Below the pieces are notes generated by a model. The model was not told the DNA's origin and did no database searches. It saw nothing but the letters and a program-made list of their open reading frames with translations. Of a DNA stretch of 32,052 nucleotides, positions 19,681-27,455 are shown piece after piece. This stretch comes from Gemmatimonadota bacterium (GTDB taxonomy: Bacteria; Gemmatimonadota; Gemmatimonadetes; Longimicrobiales; Gaopeijiaceae): contig JAJDVT010000026.1 in assembly GCA_022826005.1 (NCBI GenBank), positions 1 through 32,052 on the forward strand. The letters are read 5' to 3'. Both the position numbers and the translations under genes were made by a program. Positions within the stretch are counted from its first letter, which is position 1; each line of letters starts with the position of its first letter.

Positions 19681-20371
19681 CCGGCCGAGATCGGCGGCGG
19701 CCACCTTGCCGACGTAGAGGACCGCGCCCTCGCCCCCGGTGTCGGTCTTGGAGCAGCGCACGGTGATCCGGGCGGTCCGGTCGCCGCGCAACTCGATGTC
19801 GGCCCAAGTGAGCGCGGCGGCTTCCGAGCGTCTGAGCATGGCGTCCCGCATGACGGCGCAGAGCGCGACGTCCACGATGCCGCGCCTGAACGCCGTCGAG
19901 CGGCTTTCGGTCCTCCCGGTCTTCCCGGCCCTCCTGCGCTGCGCGGTGGCCCGGATCGCGGCCAGCCCTTCGGCCGTGAGCGCGGCGGCCTGTCTCGGGG
20001 CGGCCCTTCCCTCCCGGGCGGCCCTGCGGCCGAGCCCGCGCATGACCCGGCGCACCCCCTCGTGGGTGGCCGGGTTCGGGTGGCCCGCCTCGGCGTGGTG
20101 GTGGCGGATCGCCGCGCGGTCGATCCGAAGCGACGAGAGCGACAGCCCGGCCCCGGCGCGGGCGGCCAGATACGCGGCCACCGTCTCCGGAGCGGCGGGA
20201 AGCGACGAGTAGTTGCGGCGGGTCGATGCGCTGTGGGACTCGGCGGCCGCCTCGACGATCCGCCCGACGTGCTCCGCCCCGAGATCGGGCGGCGAGTCCC
20301 GCCAGAGGGCCAACGGGGGCGCTGGCGGCGGGGGGGGAAGGTGCGGCGGTGCTTCGGTTCTCTCGTTCCAT
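19681..20371 (-). pseudogene. Decayed tyrosine recombinase
   Basis: The minus strand encodes a homologue of the 16262 integrase: ESHSASTRRNY, TVAAYLAAR, RRVMRGLGRR and LLRRSE-type Arg motif (MLRRSEAAALTWADIEL), then CSKTDTGGEG (the Lys motif). It is broken in three ways. The ATG at 20371, which has an excellent AGGAGGAGGACC site, is one base out of frame with the body, the likely culprit being a run of eight C (20330-20337). About 15 residues are missing after TRRNY. The HxxR, Trp and Tyr end is absent, similarity ceasing near 19681. It is therefore not functional as read. Confidence 0.75.
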
Positions 20372-20452
20372 GGTCCTCCTCCTCGGGCTGGGTCCGCGTG
20401 GTCCGGCGGGGATTCGTCCCCCAACGATGGGCCGAACGCGCCACCGGACGTA

Positions 20453-20520
20453 CCGCTAATGGCAGTTAGCGGCACGGGTGGGGGTGGGCAAGAGTTCGCC
20501 AGAGTCCCCAGAGTTCGCCA
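20453..20520. promoter_or_regulatory. Operators between integrase remnant and RHH gene
   Basis: A perfect inverted repeat, CCGCTAA (20453-20459) with TTAGCGG (20466-20472), is followed by two copies of AGAGTTCGCCA (20491-20501, 20510-20520) spaced 19 bp, about two helical turns. They lie between two divergent genes, a normal place for autoregulation by a ribbon-helix-helix protein. Confidence 0.45.
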
Positions 20521-20564
20521 CGGTACTCCGGCCTTCCCGCTAGCGTTCACGGGGGGAGAACCGC

Positions 20565-20577
20565 GCGCGGGCGCATA
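20565..20577 (+). promoter_or_regulatory. Palindrome over a possible -10 box
   Basis: GCGCATAATGCGC is a 13-bp palindrome containing CATAAT, a plausible -10 hexamer about 55 bp before the ATG of 20628. No good -35 element at the right distance can be seen. Confidence 0.3.
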
Positions 20578-20627
20578 ATGCGCGAGCCACCGGCGCGGGC
20601 CACCATCGGGAGAAGGGAAGACCGACC

Positions 20628-20867
20628 ATGAAGGGACGCGAACAGGGCGGGAACGTCCGGACCCGGAAGGGCCGTCCAGGCGGACGCGGCCGCGCCGTGC
20701 GGCTGCCGGACAAGATCGCCGTCAACTGTCCGGCGGGGACGCGTTAAGCCGTCGAGATCGCCGCCAGCGGCGACGGCATGGCAACGCCCGACTGGCTGCG
20801 CCAGCTGGTCCGCAACGGGATCGACGCGGCAAGGAAGCGGCGGGCCCGGGCGAAGCGGGCGCGGTAG
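20628..20867 (+). pseudogene. Ribbon-helix-helix-like regulator with in-frame stop
   Basis: The frame from the ATG at 20628 (after GGGAGAAGGGAAG) to TAG at 20865-20867 has 79 sense codons interrupted by a single TAA at codon 40 (20745-20747). The parts read KGRPGGRGRAVRLPDKIAVNCPAGTR, stop, AVEIAASGDGMATPDWLRQLVRNGIDAARKRR. A strand, then helix and helix with PDWLRQLVRNGID, fits a small RHH repressor. A single G-to-T change (GAA to TAA) would explain the stop. It is probably a recently inactivated element repressor. Confidence 0.6.
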
Positions 20868-21305
20868 CCCGGCAACCGGGGGACGCCGGGGGGCTCGGGG
20901 ATCCGGGCCAAGGGGAATCGAGGGGAGTTTCGGCCAGGTCCGGAATCGCACCGGGCCAAGGGGGGTTTGCGCCGGAACCGGGCGGGGCCGTACGTTGCCC
21001 GGCGTCAAGAACCTTTCGGGAAGGGCGCTTTCCGGCGACTCGCCGGGCCGCCCGCCGAATAGAAGAGCTGGTATCAGTGGGCCGGGCGGCTAGCTACCGC
21101 CCGCGCTCCACCGGCGAACAAGCGGGAGCGCAGTAGGGTTTTCGCTCTTTCCGGTGGTTCTTGACAGACGGCCCGGCCCTGCCGTGCGGGCCGTCGACGA
21201 GACAGGGGGCCGACCCTGCCGGAATGGTCAGTACGCCGGTGACGGTGTACTTTCCCGGAAAGGCGGTCCCCACACGTTTCCCGCTACATGGAAAGGCGGA
21301 ATCCC
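20868..21305. other. Non-coding stretch with direct repeats and hairpins
   Basis: CCGGGCCAAGGGG occurs at 20903-20915 and again at 20951-20963. A perfect 9-bp hairpin, GACGGCCCG with CGGGCCGTC, lies at about 21167-21195, directly after TTGACA, in the leader of the 21306 cassette. No gene is supported. Confidence 0.45.
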
Positions 21306-21776
21306 ATGAAGAACCGGACCAACTCAATCGCCCTGGCCCTCACGGCCGCAACCCTCACCCTCACCGCCGCCTGCACCGAAGACGGCCCGGCCAACATCAC
21401 CGAGGCCGAACCGGAGACCACGGAAGCCTTCGACCCCGAGCACTCGCCGGAGACCTTTTACAAGCCGGTCATGGCGCTGCCCGAGTTGGGGCAGTATGGG
21501 GCGACGCCGGCGTACCGTTTGCCCCGGTACTACCGTTTCGAGAGTGAGTCGGCCAAGCGCCGCTTCATGGCCGAAGTGATCGGTCCGCCGTCGCCCGGCT
21601 GGATCATCGGGTTCAAGGCGGTGGATCACAAGCATTCCGGTGTGGCGTTCCTTGATGTGCGGCTGGACGGCAGCAAGGTCCGGACCGAACTGGTGAATCC
21701 GACGAACAATCCCCGGATCGACTGGAGGCCCCGAAATGCAAGGCGGGAACCGGGAGGCACGATATGGACGCACTGA
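21306..21776 (+). CDS. Putative lipoprotein, unknown function
   Basis: 156 aa; the ATG at 21306 follows GGAAAGGCGG. A basic start and hydrophobic stretch (MKNRTNSIALALTAATLTLTAAC) end in a lipobox-like TAAC, so signal peptidase II processing at Cys23 is plausible. An acidic, Pro/Glu/Thr-rich linker follows (residues 25-50), then a globular part with a PPSPGWIIGFKAVDHKHSGVAFLDVRLDGS segment. No family recognised. It overlaps 21764 by 13 bp and belongs to a three-gene secreted cassette. Confidence 0.65.
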   Translation: MKNRTNSIALALTAATLTLTAACTEDGPANITEAEPETTEAFDPEHSPETFYKPVMALPELGQYGATPAYRLPRYYRFESESAKRRFMAEVIGPPSPGWIIGFKAVDHKHSGVAFLDVRLDGSKVRTELVNPTNNPRIDWRPRNARREPGGTIWTH

Positions 21777-22624
21777 CACGACGGTGGGGGCGTGCGCGCC
21801 TCGTGCTGGCGTGCGCTGCTGCGATCCTCTTGACGGTCGGGTTCATCGTTCCACAACTGAGCGGCCTGAGGCCTTGGGGCGACCGGGCCAAAAAGTGGCG
21901 TATCGCCGGTTTTCCGCCCGGCCAAGACACGGCGCAATGGACAGCGTTCCGGGCCGCCTCGTCGTCCGACATTGCAGTGTGGACTGCCAAGGCGAACGAC
22001 AACAGCAAGTGGGACCCTAGGTGCGATGCAGTGGGTGCGGCGATCCTGAACGATCCGACGTTCAGCGTCCAAGGCAACACGCTGGACGCGTTGAGCAACA
22101 CCGACATCTGGTGGGCCACGGACATCTACGGCATTGCTTGGGGCGAAGCGCTCACGCCGAAGAAAATCGTGATCGACTCCACCATTGCAGTTGACGAGGC
22201 TTTCGGAACGCTCATTCATGAGGCCCAGCATCACGCACAAAGGGCTGTATCCGACGCGGAGATAGTCGCGATCAACGACTCGCTAGATGCTCTAACCGGG
22301 GGAACGCTCTGGCTGGAGCATTGCCACGACGAGGCCAAGGAAGAGGAAGAGGAAGAAGACGAGCCGAACGGGGGGGAGACCCCGACGGAGCCGACGACGC
22401 CGACGTGCACGGATCAACAGGTGTGGGTGACGTGGACGGAGTGGGAGCGGGTGGAGGAGACCACGGGGGAATGGGAGGCCGTGCCCGGCAACCCGTTCGA
22501 CGTGAACGCGAACGATCCGGACAACCCGTCGGATTCCGGGGTGCATTACGTGCCGGTGGTCCGCGTCTACTACCGCCCGGTGGAGAGGGGCGAGTGGCAG
22601 ACCCAACAGGTTTGCAGCAGCTAG
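21764..22624 (+). CDS. Membrane-anchored HExxH protein (putative metallopeptidase)
   Basis: 286 aa; the ATG at 21764 lies inside the end of 21306 (13-bp overlap), so coupling is likely. An N-terminal anchor (about residues 12-32, LVLACAAAILLTVGFIV) puts the rest outside the cytoplasm. Residues 148-158 read FGTLIHEAQHHAQ, with H152, E153 and H156 forming the HExxH zinc motif. A Glu-rich linker (about 193-201) separates it from a C-terminal module with Cys at both ends (CTDQQVWVTWTEWERV ... QQVCSS). The family is not identified and the third zinc ligand is unknown, so peptidase activity is a reasonable but unproven guess. Confidence 0.7.
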   Translation: MDALTRRWGRARLVLACAAAILLTVGFIVPQLSGLRPWGDRAKKWRIAGFPPGQDTAQWTAFRAASSSDIAVWTAKANDNSKWDPRCDAVGAAILNDPTFSVQGNTLDALSNTDIWWATDIYGIAWGEALTPKKIVIDSTIAVDEAFGTLIHEAQHHAQRAVSDAEIVAINDSLDALTGGTLWLEHCHDEAKEEEEEEDEPNGGETPTEPTTPTCTDQQVWVTWTEWERVEETTGEWEAVPGNPFDVNANDPDNPSDSGVHYVPVVRVYYRPVERGEWQTQQVCSS

Positions 22625-22643
22625 CGACAAGGAGCGGAGAACA

Positions 22644-23153
22644 ATGAGGACGAAGACGACGTTTGCCGCCTTGGCGCTGGCGGTGCTGGCGCTTCCGGCG
22701 GCCGCGCAGGAGACGCCCCCCGACACAACCACCTACCGGGGCGCGGCAATGCCGGTGTGGGTCGCGATCGAGGATGTGGAGCACGAGGCCGGGGCGCACC
22801 GGGTGCGCGCGGCCGTGGTGTGGGACGACTACCGTTCGACGCTGCGCTTTGCGACCGAGATTCTGCCGGGCGAGCTGGTGGTGATGATCCCGCAGAACGA
22901 GGGTCTGGTGAGCCTTGAGACGTGCGCCTACGCAAGCGCGCTGATGGCGCACGGATCGGAAGGCTACCAACCCTTCGAGCGGGCGGACACGGACTGTCTC
23001 GCGCCCCCGGTCGAGCATCTGGCCCGGATCGAGGCCGAGCACCTTGGCGCGCCGCTGGCCTGCGTCCGGGCTCTTCGGAACGACGGGAAGGAAGACCCGC
23101 CGACGCAGCGTCTTTACGGCTGCTACTGGGCGCAACCCCCGGACGAAGGTTAG
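22644..23153 (+). CDS. Secreted protein, unknown function
   Basis: 169 aa; the ATG at 22644 follows AAGGAGCGGAG. A clear signal peptide (MRTKTTFAALALAVLALPAAAQ, cleavage after AAA or AAQ) is followed by a polar globular domain (VWVAIEDVEHEAGAHRVRAAVVWDDYRSTL...) with four Cys in the second half, which may form disulfides. No family recognised. Third gene of the cassette with 21306 and 21764, 19 bp downstream, so probably co-transcribed; the products may act together at the cell surface. Confidence 0.7.
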   Translation: MRTKTTFAALALAVLALPAAAQETPPDTTTYRGAAMPVWVAIEDVEHEAGAHRVRAAVVWDDYRSTLRFATEILPGELVVMIPQNEGLVSLETCAYASALMAHGSEGYQPFERADTDCLAPPVEHLARIEAEHLGAPLACVRALRNDGKEDPPTQRLYGCYWAQPPDEG

Positions 23154-23178
23154 AACTACCCGCCCGCCCAAGGGAAAC

Positions 23179-23251
23179 CGCCCCCGGCGCGCCGCTTGTC
23201 CCCTGCTGTTCTTCATGGGATGAAACCAAGGGACGGCGAGCGCCGGGGGCG
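23179..23251. repeat. 12-bp inverted repeat around a start codon
   Basis: CGCCCCCGGCGC (23179-23190) is perfectly complementary to GCGCCGGGGGCG (23240-23251), with further pairing inside (CCG/CGG). The 49-nt loop holds the ATG of 23220. It may be a transcript-stabilising or terminating structure after 22644, or sequester that start. It has no T run. Confidence 0.5.
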
Positions 23252-23330
23252 TTCTTGCGTCCGGCCGCCGGGGTGGGACGAGGCCGAAGCGCGCGAGTGG
23301 GTGGAGCGCAAGGCGAAGCCCGGGCGGTGA
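23220..23330 (+). CDS. 36-aa microprotein, uncertain
   Basis: From the ATG at 23220 the frame gives a basic peptide (MKPRDGERRGRSCVRPPGWD... EWVERKAKPGR) that ends in TGA overlapping the GTG start of 23327. There is no good ribosome-binding site, and the ATG is in the loop of a long inverted repeat. The overlap with a more convincing downstream gene is the main support. Confidence 0.35.
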   Translation: MKPRDGERRGRSCVRPPGWDEAEAREWVERKAKPGR

Positions 23331-23566
23331 GGAGGACCCGGCGGACCCCCTGCATGTTCTGCGGGCGGACGGCCGAGTTGTGCCGGTGCGGCCGGAAGGG
23401 GGCGGCGGAGATCCCGGCGGCGTCATACGCAAGTCGGCCGGAGTGGCGCGGCGGGTGGGGGACGGTCCCCCGCGATTCGCCCCGTGACGCCCCCCCGCGC
23501 TGGCGCTGGCTGCGCATCCCGGCCGGGGCCGTCCCCTTGGCCGTCCGGGAGGTGATCGTTCCTTAG
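23327..23566 (+). CDS. 79-aa Cys-motif protein
   Basis: The GTG at 23327 overlaps the previous stop (GTGA). The N terminus holds CMFCGRTAELCRCG, four Cys in 14 residues, the look of a compact zinc knuckle, followed by a Trp/Arg/Pro-rich tail (PEWRGGWGTVPRDSPRDAPPRWRWLRI) and a short hydrophobic end. Codon composition is like the surrounding genes. Function unknown. Confidence 0.5.
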   Translation: MRRTRRTPCMFCGRTAELCRCGRKGAAEIPAASYASRPEWRGGWGTVPRDSPRDAPPRWRWLRIPAGAVPLAVREVIVP

Positions 23567-24360
23567 AGGGCCGTAGAACGCTTCGAGGGACGCGGAACCG
23601 GCCCGGACCGCCGGAAACGGACGTTCCGGCCGGGATCGAGGCCGCAGAATCGCCTGTAAGCGCCGAACGCGACCCCCCGAGGGGCAGGAGTACCCCCGGT
23701 TTTCGCGGGTTCCGGCCCGACTGGCGGCACCGTCCCCGCTTTTGGATCCGGTCGGGATGGGTCCTCAGTTTCTCGGGCATCCCCACTCCAGAGACGTGGC
23801 AGCGGTAAACGGAGCGGGGCTGGCCCTACCGGCCCGACCCCCGACCACATTCATGGCATGACAAGCACTCTGTCAGGGGGCGAGCGTTACCGGGGCGAAG
23901 TGCTTGCCGGGCGGCGGCGAGTACGTCCGGGACGACCCGGCGGCGGCATGAGCGGCCGGCAGCCCGTAGAATAACCGGACGGTTGACGGCGGCGGTCCGG
24001 CCGCACCAGAAAAGAGTCGCCGGCACCGCCAGAACCTCCTTGACGCAGCCCCGGACGGACGAAATATCCGGCCGCCAGCCCGTTTTGAGCGGACGCGAAC
24101 TACCGACCCTGTCCCACCCCGAAGCTTCGGGCACGGGCTCCAGAGACACGTCCGATTCCGCATCGACGCCCGGCGGCGCAACTGCGGCGTTCCAGACGGG
24201 GCTGGTGGGCCGAGCGATCATCGCACGGGGCGAACGGCGAAGCACCGCCCCCGCGCTTCCCGCATCGCGATCTGGTCGAGCTAATGCCGTGAAGCCATGG
24301 CCTTCTGCGAATGGCGGACTACATGGAAGACCTCGAGGGTAAAGAAATCGGTCGAATTGT
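23567..24360. other. Intergenic stretch with direct repeat, right copy
   Basis: About 800 bp without a supported gene; a long minus-strand frame here has no ribosome-binding site or recognisable content. It contains the right copy of the 20-bp repeat (23640-23659) and two further CCGTAGAA words (23569, 23965). It separates the secreted cassette from the AlpA/primase module and may contain an element boundary. Confidence 0.5.
23625..23659 (+). repeat. Direct repeat, right copy (candidate element end)
   Basis: GGCCGCAGAATCGCCTGTAA at 23640-23659 matches 412-431 at 19 of 20 positions, and TCCGGCCGGGATC (23625-23637) matches 387-399 at 12 of 13. See the left copy. The two are about 23.2 kb apart and enclose the small-gene array, the integrase and the secreted cassette. 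Confidence 0.5.
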
Positions 24361-24376
24361 TCACCATGACAGACGA

Positions 24377-24408
24377 CCGTAATGAGTGGTACGGTTGGGT
24401 CCGTAATG
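24377..24408 (+). promoter_or_regulatory. CCGTAATG direct repeat upstream of alpA-like gene
   Basis: CCGTAATG occurs at 24377-24384 and 24401-24408, 24 bp apart, 35-65 bp before the start of the AlpA-like gene. This is a likely operator, perhaps bound by AlpA itself or by the element repressor. Confidence 0.4.
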
Positions 24409-24441
24409 CGAGATCGCAATGGACAACCGAAGGAGTCCTGC

Positions 24442-24621
24442 ATGGAATCAAGAGTGCTACGCGTCAAGGAGGTCACGCGGCAAACGGGGATATGCAAGGC
24501 GACCCTCTACCGATGGATCCACGACGGCAACTTTCCCCGACCCATACGACTGGGTCCACGGGCTGTCGGGTGGCGGGAAGATGTGGTGGATGCCTGGATT
24601 CGTGATCGGAAATCGGCCTAG
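24442..24621 (+). CDS. AlpA-family phage regulatory protein
   Basis: 59 aa; the ATG at 24442 follows AAGGAGTCCTGC. Nearly the whole protein is a MerR/excisionase-type winged helix: VLRVKEVTRQTGICKATLYRWIHDG (helix-turn-helix, with T-G-x-x-KxTLYRWI) then NFPRPIRLGPRAVGWREDVVDAWI, the standard AlpA ending in which the wing carries P-x-x-x-LG-x-RAVGW. AlpA proteins activate integrase or excision genes of P4-like satellites and genomic islands. It sits before a P4-type primase, the classical satellite arrangement. Confidence 0.85.
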   Translation: MESRVLRVKEVTRQTGICKATLYRWIHDGNFPRPIRLGPRAVGWREDVVDAWIRDRKSA

Positions 24622-24633
24622 AGGCGGCTGACC

Positions 24634-24684
24634 ATGACCACGGAAGCGGCGGCCAATTGGCACGATCCGCTCCCACTCCCCTAG
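24634..24684 (+). other. 16-codon mini-ORF
   Basis: Downstream of the AlpA-like gene, GAGGCGGCTGACC precedes an ATG encoding MTTEAAANWHDPLPLP and a TAG. The W-x-DPxPLP end resembles the N terminus of some Toprim/DUF3987-type primases, so it may be the remnant of an earlier primase start or a leader peptide. Little weight should be put on it. Confidence 0.25.
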
Positions 24685-24842
24685 TCGCATGAACGCGATG
24701 TGTTATTCCGCCGAAGTGCCGCGACAGCCCGTCGGCAGACTGGCCCGCCGATCCACGATGAGGGACGAGTGCGCGGGCCTTGTTACCGTCCGACCCCGGT
24801 GCTTTCCACCAAGGACGCAATTCGTCAGACGGGGTCCGTAAG

Positions 24843-27455
24843 ATGAATGACCCGACCCCAGAACTCCTCCAGGCAATGGCCGAGGTCGGGCTGCGGCCAG
24901 AGACAATCCAATGGGACGGCCGCTTCCACCGCTTCCCAGGCATCGGCCAAGAGAAGGGCGACAACGGCTGGTACAAGGCGTTCGTCGACCAGCGCGGCGC
25001 CATCTTCGGCGATTGGCGCACCAAGGAGCAGTGGACTTGGCCGCGGGACAGCGAGCAGTGGAAGGAGGCGGTCAAGCACCTCAAGCCGCTGTCGGCCGCC
25101 GAGGTGGAGAAGCGGAGGAAGGAAGCCGACGCTGCACGTGCGAAGGCGGAGAAACGGGACACGAAGAACATCCTCGACTTGTGGGAGCGGGCCAAGGACT
25201 GCAAGAACCACCCGTATCTCGAGGCCAAGGGGATCAGGAACGTCAGCTTCCTCAAGTCGATCATCGACCCGGAAACCGAAAAGGAAATGCTTCTGATCCC
25301 GATGCGGAACGCGGACCGCAAGATCCGGAACATTCAGCGGATCTGGCCGGACGGGCGGCGCCGGCAGATGCCGCAGGCGGGCGGCAGCGTGGGGCTCTAC
25401 AACACGATCGGCGCGCACCGCTACAAGGACACGAAGCTGCTCTACATCTGCGAGGGGTGGGCGACCGGCTGGACGATCCACATGGCAACCAGCCTGGCCG
25501 TGATCGTCGCGTTCTTCGACGGCGGACTCAAGACGGTCGGCAAGATCATCCGAGAGAAGTACCCCGAAGCCCGCCTGATCTTCGCCGCGGACAACGACCG
25601 CTGGAAGCTGGTGAAGCGGGGCGGCGAGATGGTCAACCCCGGCGTCTACGCAGCCAGGCAGGCGGCCGAGGCGCTGAATGCCGAATACTGCATCCCCGAT
25701 TTCCCGGCCTTGGAGACGAAGCCGACCGACTACGACGACCTGCGCCAGCTCGAGGACCTCGACGCGGTGCGGAAGTGGCTGAAGCCGTCCATGGCGCAGC
25801 ACGCGGAGACGAGGCCGCCCGGAGACGCGAAAGAGAAACCGGAACGGGAAGAGGCGGAAATCGAACCGGAACCGAATGAGAATGCAGAACCGCAATCGAA
25901 TGTGTATGGAAAGGAGGGAGGAGAGGAAGACGATGACGCCGAAGCCTATGTGCCCCGGCGCGAACTGGGAGACCTGCAGCAGCGCTACATGTCAGATCCC
26001 ACCGCGCTTGCGCACCGTCTGCTCGATCGAATGGCTAGCAAAATCCTGATTGTCGATCAAAACGATGGGGATACCGGGGCGCTGATGATGCTCCCGTCCG
26101 GTCGGTGGACGACTTCATTCGAGCCTTGGCGCCGCAAGGTGCTCAGCGAACTCCTGGAAATGATTACCGAGGTCGCCGAGGATTTCGCGACGCCAGATAA
26201 GATCGTGCTTGCCAACGCCCGTCGGCGCACCAACCGAATCCAGGTCGCACTCCGGCATATCGACCGTACGGCGGCCGCCGTGCGCAAAGCCGTCGCCACC
26301 GCGTGGCGCCTGCACATGAAACCGCACCGGCACAACGCAACGTTCGATTGCCCACGGAGTGTCTCTGAAAACATCCTGGACGCCGATCTCAACGTGCTCG
26401 GCTTCAAGAACGGCGTGGTCGATCTCCGCACCGGCAAACTACTCGATCCAGTGTCCGGTGCCGACCGTTTCATCACCTGCACCACCGGCATCAGATTCGA
26501 ACCCTCGAAGGCGCCTCAGGCCGACATTCTCTTCGAGCATCTCGACGAAGACCTGCGCACCTACTTTATCGAATCGCTCGCATGGATACTGCGCGGAAAG
26601 CCATCGCGCCGCATAAACCTGGTGGTCGGCGAGCGCAACTCGGGCAAGACCACCGTCGCCTCCGCCTTGGCAGGCGCTCTCGGCCCGGATTACGCCCAAG
26701 GGATCCTACCGGACGCGCTCCAAAAAAAGCATCGTGGCGACGCCGCCCACCGCGGGATCGCAGCGTTCGGCCGTCCCTGCCGTCTCGTGACAGTCGAGGA
26801 ACCGGCCACCGGCAGGCTTGATACGTCGCTGCTCAAGGTTCTCAGCGGAGGCGGCAACGTCACGACGAGAAAGCTCTACAAGGACCCCATCACGATCGCG
26901 GCGACAGCCTCGCTGGTCATCTTCTCCAACCCCGGCACGAGCGTGCCCCGCCTCGGACTGGCAGACAAGGCTCTCGCCGATCGCGTCCGTGAACTCCCCT
27001 ACCCACAAGTGCCCCGCGAGAAGCGCGACCCCCGCTTCCTCACCGATACCGTGCAATCCGAAGACTTCCGCGAGGCGCTAGCCGCCCGCCTCGTTCTCGC
27101 CGGGACAAAACTCACTGGTCCGCCTTCAGCCCCGGACGCCGTGCAGAATGCCACCCAGCGCCGCCTTGAACTCGACCTTTCACCTCTCGAAGAGTTCGTC
27201 CGCCGCATCGTCCCCGGTAACTCCGATGACTTCCTCGCCAGCCGCAGCTTGTGGGGTGAATGGTGCCGCATCCACCGCGGCAAGGTGCTCAGCGACCCCA
27301 AGGAAAAGGTCGGCGGATTCTCCCGCCTGACTTTCAGCATGGCTATCAGCAAGCAAGTACCCGACATCGGCAAGCGAAAGTACAAGCGGATCGACGGTAA
27401 CAGGGAGTCCGGTTGGTCCGGCTGGAGACTCTCGATTGAACCCGCGTCCGGATGA
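24843..27455 (+). CDS. Toprim plus P4-type primase-helicase
   Basis: 870 aa; the ATG at 24843 is the first Met before conserved sequence (GRFHRFPG...NGWYKAFVDQRGAIFGDWR, residues 20-60, typical of plasmid and phage Toprim primases), although its ribosome-binding site is weak. A Toprim domain follows (about 195-290: YICEGWATGWT with the catalytic Glu, and FAADND for the acidic pair). A charged linker (about 322-374) leads to a D5/P4-like part with NGVVDLRTGKLL and a superfamily-3 helicase: Walker A G-x4-GKT at 596-603, VEEP as Walker B, and LVIFSNPG as sensor 1. It should prime and unwind DNA for element replication. The linker region marks a change in codon use, suggesting a fusion of two modules. 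Confidence 0.9.
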   Translation: MNDPTPELLQAMAEVGLRPETIQWDGRFHRFPGIGQEKGDNGWYKAFVDQRGAIFGDWRTKEQWTWPRDSEQWKEAVKHLKPLSAAEVEKRRKEADAARAKAEKRDTKNILDLWERAKDCKNHPYLEAKGIRNVSFLKSIIDPETEKEMLLIPMRNADRKIRNIQRIWPDGRRRQMPQAGGSVGLYNTIGAHRYKDTKLLYICEGWATGWTIHMATSLAVIVAFFDGGLKTVGKIIREKYPEARLIFAADNDRWKLVKRGGEMVNPGVYAARQAAEALNAEYCIPDFPALETKPTDYDDLRQLEDLDAVRKWLKPSMAQHAETRPPGDAKEKPEREEAEIEPEPNENAEPQSNVYGKEGGEEDDDAEAYVPRRELGDLQQRYMSDPTALAHRLLDRMASKILIVDQNDGDTGALMMLPSGRWTTSFEPWRRKVLSELLEMITEVAEDFATPDKIVLANARRRTNRIQVALRHIDRTAAAVRKAVATAWRLHMKPHRHNATFDCPRSVSENILDADLNVLGFKNGVVDLRTGKLLDPVSGADRFITCTTGIRFEPSKAPQADILFEHLDEDLRTYFIESLAWILRGKPSRRINLVVGERNSGKTTVASALAGALGPDYAQGILPDALQKKHRGDAAHRGIAAFGRPCRLVTVEEPATGRLDTSLLKVLSGGGNVTTRKLYKDPITIAATASLVIFSNPGTSVPRLGLADKALADRVRELPYPQVPREKRDPRFLTDTVQSEDFREALAARLVLAGTKLTGPPSAPDAVQNATQRRLELDLSPLEEFVRRIVPGNSDDFLASRSLWGEWCRIHRGKVLSDPKEKVGGFSRLTFSMAISKQVPDIGKRKYKRIDGNRESGWSGWRLSIEPASG

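Noticed and set aside
20745-20747. Programmed recoding of the TAA in the RHH-like gene
   Set aside because: TAA readthrough or recoding would need special signals and none are visible. A nonsense mutation is simpler, and neighbouring genes are also broken.
22272-23786. 504-codon minus-strand frame opposite the secreted cassette
   Set aside because: Antisense to three genes with signal peptides, good starts and overlaps; low-complexity translation.
23826-24497. 223-codon minus-strand frame before the AlpA-like gene
   Set aside because: It runs antisense through the AlpA promoter and start, has no ribosome-binding site and a translation with no recognisable order.
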